DNA from: Pieris napi
Lineage: Eukaryota; Arthropoda; Insecta; Lepidoptera; Pieridae
Length of the DNA stretch: 64,000 bases
Direction of reading: 5' to 3'
Assembly: GCF_905475465.1 (NCBI RefSeq)
Contig: NC_062250.1
Coordinates: forward strand, 3,804,501 to 3,868,500
Under the pieces are notes generated by a model. The model worked only from the letters and a program-made list of their open reading frames with translations, made no database searches and was not told where the DNA came from. Shown piece after piece: positions 10,149-19,545 of the stretch. The translations under genes were made by a program, and so were the position numbers. Numbering within the stretch: the stretch's first letter is position 1; each line of letters begins with the position of its first letter.

Positions 10149-11311
10149 CTAAACAAAATTCGAGTCTTCCCGCCCCTTCAAATATTTTCTCACATGTTCC
10201 TTGGTGAGGTGGAAAATATCAAATTCCTCATAATTAGTGTTATAGTTAGATAAAACCCGAAACATTGGTGAATTATGCAGGTAATTCGAGTTCGTACGAG
10301 GCACATGGAACAATTTTGAGTGTCTTGTCGCATATTTAGAAGGAATTTTAAAAGAAATTAACGACAGCAAATAGGGGCTATCGATCCGCCCATTAAGGAT
10401 ACCATGTAAAAAAAGCAGGTCTTGCTGACTTCGCCGACTTTCTAATGAGTCTAAATTAAAATAATTGCAAGAATGCGCATAACTATCGAAGCATTGGTAT
10501 TTTTTAAAACTAAGGAATTTTACAAACTTTTTTTGTATATTTTCTATTGCTTTTTTATACTTAGTATAATATGGAGACCACATAACACTCGCATACTCCA
10601 GCACGCTTCTAACATAAGCAAAATATAAGCTTTTAATGCAATGTATGTTATTAAATGTCTTGCATGACCGCTTGACAAATCCTAGTTGCATATACGCTTT
10701 GCCTGTTATGTCATCGATATGTTGTGATAGGCCCATTTTTTCATCTAATAGTATTCCCAGGTCTTTTACTAATTTTACTTGTTTTATTGGGGTGTTATCG
10801 ATTTTGTAAGTGTATTGAATTTTTTTGTTTTTACGCGAAAAAGTTATCTTATTACATTTGTTTATATTTATTGAAAGTTTATTTTGTTTATAGTATATTT
10901 CTAACCTATTAAGATCTTGTTGAATTTGATTACAGTTATCTATTGATTTTATTCTTAAGAAAATTTTTTGGTCATCCGCGAACATAAGATGTTTAGAAAA
11001 GTGAAAACAATATTTTATATCGTACAAATAAGCATTAAATAATAATGGGCCAAGTATTGAACCTTGGGGTACTCCTGATGTAATGTTAGTGAACATGCTT
11101 TTGTACCCGCATATTACTGTTGCTTGCCGTCTGTTAGTTATGTATGACTTTATCCATCTGTAAAGGTCACCACGTATTCCAAGGGAGAAAAGCTTATGTA
11201 ACAGGATAATATGATCAACGCGATCAAAAGCTTTTTCTATATCCGTGTAGATAGCGTCAATTTGGTCACCCTCATCCATACCTCTCAGTATATAGTCAGT
11301 AATAAAAATAG
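10149..11311 (-). pseudogene. LINE reverse transcriptase, C-terminal part
   Basis: Reverse transcriptase of the nested LINE, from the interruption to the natural stop at 10149. Read from the Met at 11279 (376 residues) it shows the RT fingers/palm block with AFDRVDH, the GVPQGSILGPLLF motif at about 69-81 and the catalytic box as FADD at 100-103 (F replaces the usual Y). A C-terminal thumb and the tail typical of insect Jockey/CR1-like elements follow. It would copy LINE RNA at a nicked target. Being separated from its first half by the foldback, it cannot make a full enzyme. The frame itself has no stops. Confidence 0.85.
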
Positions 11312-12419
11312 GTAAAAAAACTTTTTAAGTTAAACGGTTTTATGTTAAACATACATTGCAATGTTTAAGATAAATGTACTAAAAACCAAAAAATAATAAA
11401 ATAGATACAGTCGTGGGAATTATAAACATATGCATAGACTAGACTAAAATAAAACCGTGGGGCACGTCAATTGTCTACAAATGATCGACTTAATGTGCGA
11501 TAGAAGAATCGTTTAATTCGTCGTTAAAATAGGCAGTTGGCCCGCAGACGGTCAGGAAATTACTTACTATTTTCTTGCTCATGGAAATTCCAATAGTTAT
11601 ACACTCCATGTAAATAAAAGAGATGTTTCAACTAGTTTATCGTTGGACATTCACACTGCTGGCTGGCGAGGAATCGTTTCACTGCTCGTAGTTTGTCTTT
11701 AATTGACAAAACATATGATAAAAGTACCACTATGAAACCCTAAAACTCGCTTATAATCGAGCTTGCTAGCTTGTTTCCACATTCTAGCCCTACTTATCAC
11801 ACGTCCATCGTTGTCGGTTGAACAACTGCCTAATTATAGTGTAACATTACAAAACAAACATTTTAATCAACGATTGTAGACAATTGACGTGCCCTACGGT
11901 TTTATTTTAGTCTAGTCTATGCATATGTTTATAATTCCCACGACTGTATCTATTTTATTATTTTTTGGTTTTTAGTACATTTATCTTAAACATTGCAATG
12001 TATGTTTAACATAAAACCGTTTAACTTAAAAAGTTTTTTTACCTATTTTTATTTTCTAGTTTTTAGTTTTTATTTCGCATTCTGTTTAATTCATTTAGTG
12101 CTTCATTATTGCAAGGTTCCTTGCCCGTTAGTTTATATAAATAAATCAATTCTATAATATAAATATAATATATATTTAATTAATAAAATAGATACAGTTT
12201 TTTAATATAATGTTATATATATATATCTATAATATATATTTATATATTATATAATATTTAGTTATTTTTATTTTATTTATTTAGTTTATTGTATTGTCAC
12301 CAAAATCCAAAGTGTATACAAAATTTCAGATTAATCGGTTGACAGGAAGAGGGTGAAATTTGAATTACTAAATTTGACCCAAGAATAAAACAAACGGGGT
12401 GAGCTAAATAAAACCGTTT
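11312..12419. mobile_element. foldback DNA element with 8-bp target duplication
   Basis: An 1108-bp insertion flanked by aaaaatag at 11304-11311 and 12420-12427. Removing it and one repeat restores the LINE frame, which confirms the borders. Two ~180-bp arms (11312-11482 and 11873-12042) are near-identical inverted copies around a ~390-bp loop, and another 377 bp follow the right arm to the border. The outer right end repeats the arm word 'ataaaaccgttt'. There is no ORF. The 8-bp duplication fits hAT or P-type transposases, but the ends do not show a clear hAT TIR, so the class is open. Confidence 0.8.
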
Positions 12420-12427
12420 AAAAATAG

Positions 12428-13466
12428 TCAAATTAGAAACTGTTGAGCGATTTTTAGTAAAGCCGTGTTGTTGCTCCGGTAGTTGTTTAGTGATTAATGG
12501 ACTTATAACATTATGTACTAGTTTTTCGAACAGTTTGCTAAAAGAATTAAGGATTGAGATAGGTCGATAATGGTCAATTCTGTTTTTGGAGCCTTTTTTA
12601 TGAATAGGAACTACATGTGCTTCTTTCCATTTTAAAGGGAATGCACAGAATGTGTTAAGGGACAGATTATATATATGTGATAGTGGTGCTGCAAGTTCCT
12701 TACTACATCTTTGTAGGAAAACTGCTGGTATTCCGTCACTACCTGGACCCTTGTTTATATTTAAATTTTTTATAGCTTTAAAGACGTCGTGTTCCGTTAT
12801 GTGAATGTTATTATATATGATATCTGACTCAGGTAGTTCAGGTAGGTCATAAGTATCGTCAGGAGAGTGGAAGACGCTGTTGAAGAATTTATTAAAACCC
12901 TCACAAATCTCAGGCTCCGATTTATATGACTCATCTCCAAGAACTAGCATACTAGGGTACCCAGATTTACATTGCCTCTTGTTTCTTAAGTATGACCACA
13001 ACGCCTTAGGATTCTTAGCCATGTTATCTTGTACATGCTGTTCATAAGATAGCATGCACTTTTTGGATATACGCTTTTGCCTACTACGTAACAACGAGAA
13101 CTCGTCATAGTCTCGCGGGTTCTTGTACATTTTCCAACGCCTATGAGCTTTTAGTTTTTCTTTTATGACGTGTATCAGAGACTTAGTGTACCACACGGGG
13201 TACTTATTATTGCATTTATTACGGCTTATTGGGACATTGTTTATAATAGTTCTATTCACAATATCATAAAATTTTGTTGTAACTTCATCTATAGTGTCTC
13301 CATTAAGATGCTGTGTCCAGTTGACCTCGCTTAGTTCCTGGTTAATAGCTTCGTAATTACCGCGATAGAAATTATACTTTTGACCAACTTTTGGAGACAT
13401 TTTGCGCAGAAGTAAGTCAGTTGCATCAATACTTAAACAGGGGTGGTGCATATCGGGCTTAACCAA
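12428..13466 (-). pseudogene. LINE reverse transcriptase, N-terminal part (fused in frame to pol)
   Basis: The upstream half of the nested LINE ORF2: a linker region with RRWKMYKNPRDYDEF, then the first RT blocks (GPGSDGIPAVFL, HYRPISILNSFSKLFEKL and QHGFTKNRSTVSNL words). It ends at the foldback. Because the LINE joined pol in frame, a conceptual translation runs from RT/RNase H of the provirus straight into this LINE, giving an apparent 1064-residue protein (12297-15491) that is a chimera and not a natural gene. Confidence 0.88.
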
Positions 13467-13471
13467 ATCTT

Positions 13472-15586
13472 GGTCTGGTGTAACACGAGGTATGGGATTA
13501 AGTAAAGGATTTTGAACAGGATTTTGCATTTGATTCAGAGGATTTTGAATTGGACTTGTTTGAAGTATATCTTGATCATTGAAAGAAAGTGGTATAGGAG
13601 ATGGTAATTGAGAAAATTGATCGTCTAAAGAATTGTTTGAATTTTCATCTATATTTGGTAAAAGAGAGTTTGGAGATTTGGGATTAGTATGTATAGGATT
13701 TACTGGAAATCGAGATAATGCATCAGCATTTGTGTTAATTTTTCCTTTTTTATGAACTATCTCGTAATCAAACTCTTCCAACTTTAGTCTCCATCGCACA
13801 AGTCTGGAACCAGGATCTTTACAATTAAAGAGCCATTGGAGGGGCTTATGGTCTGTGACTATGGTGAACCGACGACCATAGATGTAGGGCCGGAAAGTTT
13901 GAGTGCCGAATACTATTGCTAAACATTCTTTCTCGGTTACACTATAATTGCATTCCGCCTTGTTTAAGGTGCGTGAAGAATAAGCTATTGGCCTGTCTTT
14001 GCCCACGGGACCTTGGGATAGAATGGCGGATATGGCATAATTAGACGCGTCGCAGGTGAGAATAAAAGGCTGAGTAAAATCGGGATATGCTAGTATGGGA
14101 GGAGAGATGAGTTTACTCTTTAGGATTTCGAAAGCTTGCTGTTGTTCAAATTTCCATTCGAATTCAGTGTCTTTCTTTAATAATTTTGTTAATAATTTTG
14201 CAGTCTTGGAAAAATCAGGAATGAACCGTCTATAATAAGACACATGCCCTAAAAATGACTTAATGTCTTTGGCACATTTGGGAATTGGAAATTTTTGTAC
14301 AGCTTCGATTTTCTTTGGATCAGGTTTCACACCATGTTCGGTAATAATATGGCCTAGGTACCCCACTTCTTTGCGTAGGAATTCGCATTTATCGGCTTGT
14401 AGTTTTAGGTTATGACTTCGAAGTTTTTGAAATACGGACTTAAGATTTTTAATATGAGACTTTAAATCATATGAATACACTACTATGTCGTCTAAATATA
14501 CAAAACAACGTTCACCTTGAAGACCAGCTAGCACGTTGTTCATTAGTCTCTGAAAAGTCGCTGGTGCATTTTTAAGGCCAAATGGCATACGAGTAAATTC
14601 ATAATGACCTTGAGGTACACTAAATGCCGTCTTATTAGTGTCCTGTGATTTTACCTTTATCTGATGGAAACCGGAGCTTAAGTCTAAAGTTGTAAAATAT
14701 TTGGATTTACCTAATTGATCAAGGATTTCAGTGATGTTTGGTATCGGATAAGTATCGCCTATAGTGATGTCATTTAATTTACGATAATCAATAACAATCC
14801 TCCATTTTTGGGTTCCAGAAGCATCTATTTTCTTAGGTACCACCCATATAGGTGCAGACCACGGAGATGAAGATGGCTTAATTATGCCTTGATGTAGCAT
14901 TTTTTCGACTTGTGTTTGTACTTCCTTTTTGTGTGCCTCTGGGAAACGATACGTTTTTACACTTATAGGATTATTTGTGTCGGTATTTATTTCATGTTGT
15001 AGAGTGTCGGTTGCCGTCAATGATTCGTTTGGGAAATGGAATATATCACTGTATTGGGCACAAATATCAAAGAGGGACTTGGATTCTTCTTCATTTAAAT
15101 GAGCTGTGCGTAATGATTCAATTACTCTTCTCGAGCGGTCAATAGCAGATTCAGAGAAATGATGTTCAAGATTGGATGTTGGATGATATTCAATTGGATG
15201 CAGAGTGATTAACATATTTGGATTTAGTGATATTGGGTTTTCTGACACATTAACAATAGATACGTTTACTCTATTATTCTCTTTGACTTTCACGATACAA
15301 TTTGCGAGTAATAATTTGTCCGAAACGTATTCATCTAGTATAAGGCCTTCTTTAATTTCGGGATTTACGACGGAACATTCTACAATAGTCTCAGATCGAG
15401 GAGGTATTTCATAAGTAGGTTCGTTAAAGTGGAGTTTGATTTTATTACCATCCGGTCCTTCTAAGTGTCCTGTTTTATAATTAATTTTCATGTCAAAAGT
15501 TGTAAAGAAGTCATTGCCTAGTATGCCGTCATATTGAAGACATATTTCCTCAACAATATGAAACTCGTAAGAAATAGTAAGTTTAT
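13472..15586 (-). pseudogene. pol: pol, reverse transcriptase and RNase H portion
   Basis: Ty3/gypsy reverse transcriptase followed by RNase H. From the Met at 15491 (an internal residue) the RT shows WRIVIDYRKLN at about 230-240, TTLDLSSGFHQI at about 267-278 and the catalytic YLDD at 332-335. RNase H follows with TCDAS near 480, TDHKPL near 546 and the closing NADALSRF near 588-595. A Pro/Asn/Gln-rich tether leads toward integrase and is cut at residue 674 by the LINE. Upstream the frame is lost by a 4-bp tandem repeat (ctacctac, plus 15587-15594) between protease and RT. It would make cDNA in the particle. Confidence 0.92.
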
Positions 15587-16123
15587 CTACCTACCTGAAA
15601 CTTGAGATTTGTAGTACCGAGACTACGGATTGGTTCGTCTTTAATATCTACTCCTTTAATAGTAACTATGTTATTTTTATTAATTGTTTGAATCTGAGAT
15701 AGGCACGAGTGCTTAAGCAAACATATAGAGGATCCAGTGTCTACTAAGAGATTTAAAGGTTGATAGGATTTAGAGGTTCGTAATACAACACAAGGTAAAT
15801 ATCTTTTAGAATTCGTATAAATTTTATATATTTTTTCAGGAAGATCATTTGATAATAGTGAAACAGTGGGCATAGTGCTCATTATAGGTTTAGAAATGGT
15901 TGACGTAGTTGATACAGTAAATGCGAGAGTTTTGGGAACTGTGGATAAAGAGGATACAGTGGACACAGTGGGTTCAACGGATGTAGAGGAAACAGAGGAT
16001 ACAGAGGATGCAGTGGATCTAGAGGTTGTAGTGTTTCTACCTAATGTAGAGGATACAGAGGATGCAGTGGATACAGTGGATACAGAGGATGCAGTGGATA
16101 CAGTGGATACAGAGGATGCAGTG
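15583..16123 (-). pseudogene. pol: pol, aspartic protease portion
   Basis: A Ser/Thr/Val-rich leader followed by a retroviral-type aspartic protease with the active-site motif LLVDTGSS (D near plus 15741). The track-like ORF starts at a GTG (15966), but the frame is open upstream through the minisatellite to the 1-bp deletion at 16124/16125. It ends prematurely at 15583, where a 4-bp tandem duplication throws it out of the RT frame. In the intact family it would be made by -1 frameshifting from gag and would cleave the Gag-Pol polyprotein. Confidence 0.85.
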
Positions 16124-16600
16124 GTACAGTGGATACAGAGGATGCAGTGGATACAGTGGATACAGAGGATGCAGTGGATACAGTGGATACAGAGGATGCA
16201 GTGGATACAGTGGATACAGAGGATGCAGTGGATACAGTGGATACAGAGGATGCAGAGGATATAGCATTTCTTCGCGATACAGAGGGTTCAGTGAATACGG
16301 TCTTACTATATGATGCAGAGGATACGGCGGATGTACTGTTATTGTATGATGCAGAGGATACAGCGGATATGATGTTTCTGTGTGACGCAGAGGATACAGT
16401 GTTTTTACGTGATGCAGATGATTCAGAGGATACAGTGTTTTTATGTGATGCAGTGGATACGGCGGATGTAGCTTTTTTATATGATGCAGAGGATACAGTG
16501 TTTTTATATGATGCAGAGGATACAGTGTTTTTATATGATGCAGTGGGTACAGCGTTTCTGTGTGGTACAGAGGATTCAGTGGATACAGCGTTAATAAATT
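15967..16600 (-). repeat. coding 27-bp minisatellite between gag and protease
   Basis: The + strand repeats gatgcagtggatacagtgg + atacagag, in seven tandem units at 16061-16248 (six of 27 bp and one of 26 bp at 16115-16140). Older, diverged 27- or 36-bp versions of the same word extend on both sides. In the sense direction each 27-bp unit keeps frame and encodes a 9-residue Ser/Thr/Val/Ala-rich repeat (older units read YKNTVSSAS). It would form a flexible linker between nucleocapsid and protease. The 26-bp unit breaks the frame. Confidence 0.85.
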
Positions 16601-16629
16601 TGGTATCGGCTTTGAAATTATTATTTTTA

Positions 16630-16670
16630 TTTCCCGGGCGATACCATTCGGGAAACCGATTTAGTTTAAA
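16630..16670 (-). promoter_or_regulatory. -1 programmed frameshift signal at gag end
   Basis: Sense strand: slippery heptamer T TTA AAC (plus 16664-16670) in phase with gag, immediately followed by the gag stop TAA, then an 8-nt spacer counted from the heptamer, then a hairpin TTTCCCG (16649-16655) pairing with CGGGAAA (16630-16636) across a 12-nt loop. The frames agree: gag is in one frame and the linker/protease in the -1 frame, open past the site. This is the classic arrangement for making Gag-Pol. Confidence 0.88.
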
Positions 16671-17560
16671 TTACCTTGGGAGGTATATTCGTCACTATTA
16701 TCCTGGTAATTAAAATGTGTGTCAATATGTTGTGCGCGATTCTGAGTAAAGTTTTGATTGCGATTTTGATTAGAGTTAGGATTACGATTAGGGTTTCGGC
16801 TGTTATTATATTGTCTTTTACGGCAATTTTCTATACTATGACCCATGTTCTTGCAATATCTACAAGTTATCACATTTGCAGTATTATTTGAGGAAAAGTT
16901 TGGTCTCGAGAAACGATTAGGTGTTGAATTAGGACGTGGTATGTTGTTATGTTTTTTATTTGTCATACCCAATATTTTTTCTTCTGCTATCGCGAAAGCA
17001 ATTGCTTCCGAAAGCGTCGATGGGTCCTTGCATCTCACTATTGTGGAGAGTTGTGGCTGAAGGCCGGTTGTGAAAATGTTTAATGCTAAATCTTGCATTG
17101 CTGCTACGCGACCTACGAGTTCATCCTTTTTTTTCGTGGGTATTGATATGTTTATTTCAGCCAATAGTTTTGAAAGGCATGACTCCACCTTCAGGGAGTA
17201 CTGGCTGATAGTTTCATTCGTGGACTGTTTACAGTCTTGTAAGTCTGCCAAAAGATATGCATAATGTTTCTTATCGCCGAACTGGGCTTTTAAGAAATCC
17301 TCAAGTTGAGGCCATTTATTAAAATCTCTAATTGAACACGCTGATTCTGCCTTTCCTTCTAGCCTACTCAGAATATATTTTAAAAGGACATCGGTTTGCG
17401 ATGGTGTGGCCATACTCATCGCATTTTGACAATTTGTTAAGAATGGGCCTAACTTTTCTCGTGACCCATCGAATGTAGTAATGAACTTGAGTAGTATGTT
17501 TAAGTCGATTTCTGACATTTTGCTGGAACTACTGTCTTCGGTTTTTAAGTTTTTAGACAT
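16661..17560 (-). CDS. gag: Gag with CCHC zinc knuckle, intact ORF
   Basis: 299 codons from the first ATG of the frame at 17560; a longer open frame begins at a GTG (17605) with no ATG. An ATG a dozen codons further in (MSEIDL) could also be used. The N-terminal two thirds is a capsid-like helical region of the gypsy type (FLKAQFGDK and ISQYSLKVESCL words). A basic Asn/Arg/Pro-rich region follows, then one zinc knuckle C-X2-C-X4-H-X4-C at about 233-246, then an Asn-rich tail. It would assemble the cytoplasmic particle and bind RNA. The frame is intact and ends at the frameshift site. Confidence 0.9.
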   Translation of the reverse strand: MSKNLKTEDSSSSKMSEIDLNILLKFITTFDGSREKLGPFLTNCQNAMSMATPSQTDVLLKYILSRLEGKAESACSIRDFNKWPQLEDFLKAQFGDKKHYAYLLADLQDCKQSTNETISQYSLKVESCLSKLLAEINISIPTKKKDELVGRVAAMQDLALNIFTTGLQPQLSTIVRCKDPSTLSEAIAFAIAEEKILGMTNKKHNNIPRPNSTPNRFSRPNFSSNNTANVITCRYCKNMGHSIENCRKRQYNNSRNPNRNPNSNQNRNQNFTQNRAQHIDTHFNYQDNSDEYTSQGNLN

Positions 17561-17853
17561 ATATTTTTTACACAAAATAAGATATAGAAAAAATGAACGA
17601 GTCACAAATGAAAAGAATACACTGTCTCTTAGACTACCTAACTCTGAGCTCTGATAAGTGTTTGGGACTTACAGCGCAACGATGATCGCAGTAACCTTGA
17701 AGAGCATAACTTCACTGGAGATATATAACTTGTAACACTTTACTACACTCACTTAACAGGCCAAATAAAACTATTGTTTAATTACCACTTGAAACACACA
17801 CGAGATAATTATATACGGAACTTCGGAGTCGTATTCGGGTAGGGGATTTTCGT

Positions 17854-17871
17854 ATCCCACCGCTGCCACCA
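17854..17871 (-). other. primer binding site, tRNA-Leu
   Basis: The + strand reads atcccaccgctgccacca, which equals the 3' end of insect tRNA-Leu (AAG/CAG/UAG type) including CCA. It lies 5 bp inside the 5' LTR, where the primer tRNA anneals for minus-strand synthesis. tRNA identity is from memory of Drosophila tRNA-Leu. Confidence 0.85.
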
Positions 17872-17876
17872 TTTAA

Positions 17877-18079
17877 TGTTATATAGGTTCTTAAAATAAT
17901 CTTTTTAAAAACAAAATGATTTTATTTAGTAATAGAATACAGAGATGTAACCTTAATGGATACCGAATAGAGACTGACCCTGCTCCCGCTTGCTATGCTT
18001 ATATGCTTTCCTTTTGATTACCTAGCATAATAGATAATCAAGAGGTCAGCCATTACTCCTACATATTAAGGGTATAACA
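17877..18079 (-). promoter_or_regulatory. 5' LTR with promoter
   Basis: Identical by eye to the 3' LTR. In sense it has a TATA-like catataag (plus 17998-18003) and a TCAGTC initiator at 17972-17977, about 26 nt downstream. TCAGT initiators are usual in arthropod retrotransposons. U3 is short. Confidence 0.9.
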
Positions 18080-18083
18080 GATC

Positions 18084-18137
18084 GCCGATGCGAAAACCGC
18101 TGTGTGAGTTCGAAAAGTGAGTTACAGAATCGCAAGG
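18084..18137. mobile_element. CAG-target MITE, right part
   Basis: The right TIR (gtgagttacagaatcgcaagg) of the MITE whose left part is at 5793-5931, followed by CAG (18138-18140). Together with the gatc duplication it brackets the provirus. Confidence 0.85.
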
Positions 18138-18140
18138 CAG

Positions 18141-19257
18141 ATGTTAAGTGAGATGCAGCCTATTGGAAGATGCATATTTAACCACCGCTTGAATGGACCC
18201 ATGTTCTACTTAGGAATATTAAAGGAGGCAAGGAGTTTCACACCTTTTCTGTTTTCACAAGAAAGAAGAAAGGATCCAAAGCGTGTAGTGTGGCACTTGG
18301 GGATGTCAACTACAAAGTTCGTAGTTTCCACGAACGTGCTTCTAGACGAACATAGTTTAAGAGAATCAGGTTATGTAGTTCCAAGAAGCATTCACAGGAG
18401 TGCAATATATCAAAGACTGACTGTCTGTTGCCAAAATATCAAGTTTGTTGCATGCAACCTGGATCTATTTTATGTCAGTAAAAGGTATTTCAATAAGTAG
18501 TTATTAATAACACTAAAATAGGATAAATGATAATTATTTTACAGGCCAAGAAGCCATAGCTGATTAGTCAACATGTGTACAGTAAAACAAATGTATTTTT
18601 ACCAATATTAAAAAAAAGAAAGAAATGCAATTGACTTCTAAGCGCGTCGATGTAAAATTACATATCGAGATGATTCCTTAGGAAATACACCAAGCTAGAT
18701 AATCGGTTCAATATTTGAGTAACGTCCACGCATTTCCGGTAATTTTATTGAAATTTAAACAACTATTTAGCGAATGAAAAACGTCCAATATTTGAAACTA
18801 AAACTTCTCGCAAGGCAACAAAATCTTAAGTTCAACGTCCGCTCAGACCTGGGAAATCGCTCATTGTAAAAGAAAAAACTACCGCGTCCGCCTCTGAGAG
18901 CCCTTCAAGGTTTCAACCCGTAGTCTGAAAAGTACTTTGCGTCAGCATAACACTGCACGCACTCTAAACCAAGTCGTGAAGGTCCAAAATTGTCTGCATT
19001 TCTGTCCACACTTTACAGAAACCGGTAATTCCCAAGGGTACTTTTGTTGTAAACGCTTTTCTTAAGAACGCGTTGAAAATGTTCATTTCATTTGCAAATG
19101 AATTTTTACATTTTTTGCATTCGCTTTAATTACATAAGTATTCATTGTGACTGCCCTATAAATAAAAAGCGTATAATAAAATTTTACCAACGTTTCTATA
19201 CCTAGAACATTCATTCCGTAAAGATTAAAGTTAGTAGTATCAAAAGCCGATATCTTT
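18141..19257. other. no gene recognised
   Basis: An open frame of 127 codons (18117-18500, GTG start) begins inside the MITE and has no recognisable domain. The rest shows nothing that I can place. Confidence 0.5.
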
Positions 19258-19545
19258 GAGAGCAGTGTTGGCCTAGTGGCTTCAGCGTACGACTCTCACC
19301 CTTGAGGTCGTAGGTTCGATCCCCGCCTGTGCACCAATGGACTTTCTTTCTATGTACGCATGTAACATCCGCTCGAACGGTTAGAAAATCGTGAGGAAAC
19401 CAGCTTGCCTGAGACCCAAAAAGTCGACGGCGTGTGTCAAGCACAGGAGGCTGATCACCTACTTGCCTATTAGATTAACAAATGATTATGAAATAGATAC
19501 AAAAATCGGAGACACAGACCTAAAGAGGTAGCGGCAATATTTTTT
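19258..19545 (+). mobile_element. SINE family A, near full length
   Basis: A tRNA-derived head with box A-like ggcctagtgg and box B ggttcgatccc, then the body words 'gtgcaccaatggactttct', 'gacccaaaaagtcgacggcg', 'gatcacctacttgcctatta' and 'aaatgattatgaaatagata', ending near an A/T tail. At least twelve other copies occur in the window on both strands. It is transcribed by RNA polymerase III and moved by a partner LINE. Confidence 0.9.

Larger units (their letters stand above)
9935..13466 (-). mobile_element. 5'-truncated Jockey-like LINE inserted in pol
   Basis: A non-LTR retrotransposon in the same orientation as the provirus. It is flanked by atctt at 9930-9934 and 13467-13471, a 5-bp target duplication. 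Its 3' end is an A/T-rich AAATA-type tail (9935-9960). The coding part starts in the linker between endonuclease and RT, so the endonuclease is missing. It is split by the foldback at 11312-12419. The insertion plus duplicated bases add a multiple of three nucleotides, so pol keeps the same frame on both sides. Confidence 0.93.
5936..18079 (-). mobile_element. Ty3/gypsy errantivirus-like provirus with gag, pol, env
   Basis: An endogenous LTR retrovirus-like element transcribed on the minus strand. Order in sense: 5' LTR, tRNA-Leu primer site, gag, frameshift signal, protease, RT/RNase H, integrase, env, 3' LTR. Both LTRs are 203 bp (TGTTATA...TATAACA) and look identical. The element is flanked by gatc at 5932-5935 and 18080-18083, the 4-bp duplication expected of the group. 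An envelope gene of the insect F type places it with errantiviruses. Total length is 12.1 kb, of which 3.5 kb is a LINE plus the foldback nested in it. pol carries two frame-breaking lesions and the LINE, so the copy cannot be autonomous, although gag and env read open. Confidence 0.95.

Noticed and set aside
11301..12053. Twin-priming inversion of the LINE as the source of the inverted repeat
   Set aside because: The arms are not LINE sequence, and the element has its own 8-bp duplication.
9930..13471. Possibility that the provirus is two elements side by side
   Set aside because: The target duplication and continuous pol frame on both sides of the LINE show one provirus interrupted by a LINE.
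16061..16248. CRISPR-like array of regular repeats
   Set aside because: The units are contiguous with no unique spacers and lie in a eukaryotic retroelement coding region; it is a minisatellite.
15866..16713. Plus-strand ORFs of 132 and 194 codons full of Asp/Thr/Glu repeats
   Set aside because: They are antisense shadows of the minisatellite inside the gag-pol linker, produced because its 27-bp unit keeps all frames open.
18117..18500. 127-codon plus-strand ORF
   Set aside because: Starts at GTG inside the MITE right end and shows no domain; not convincing as a gene.
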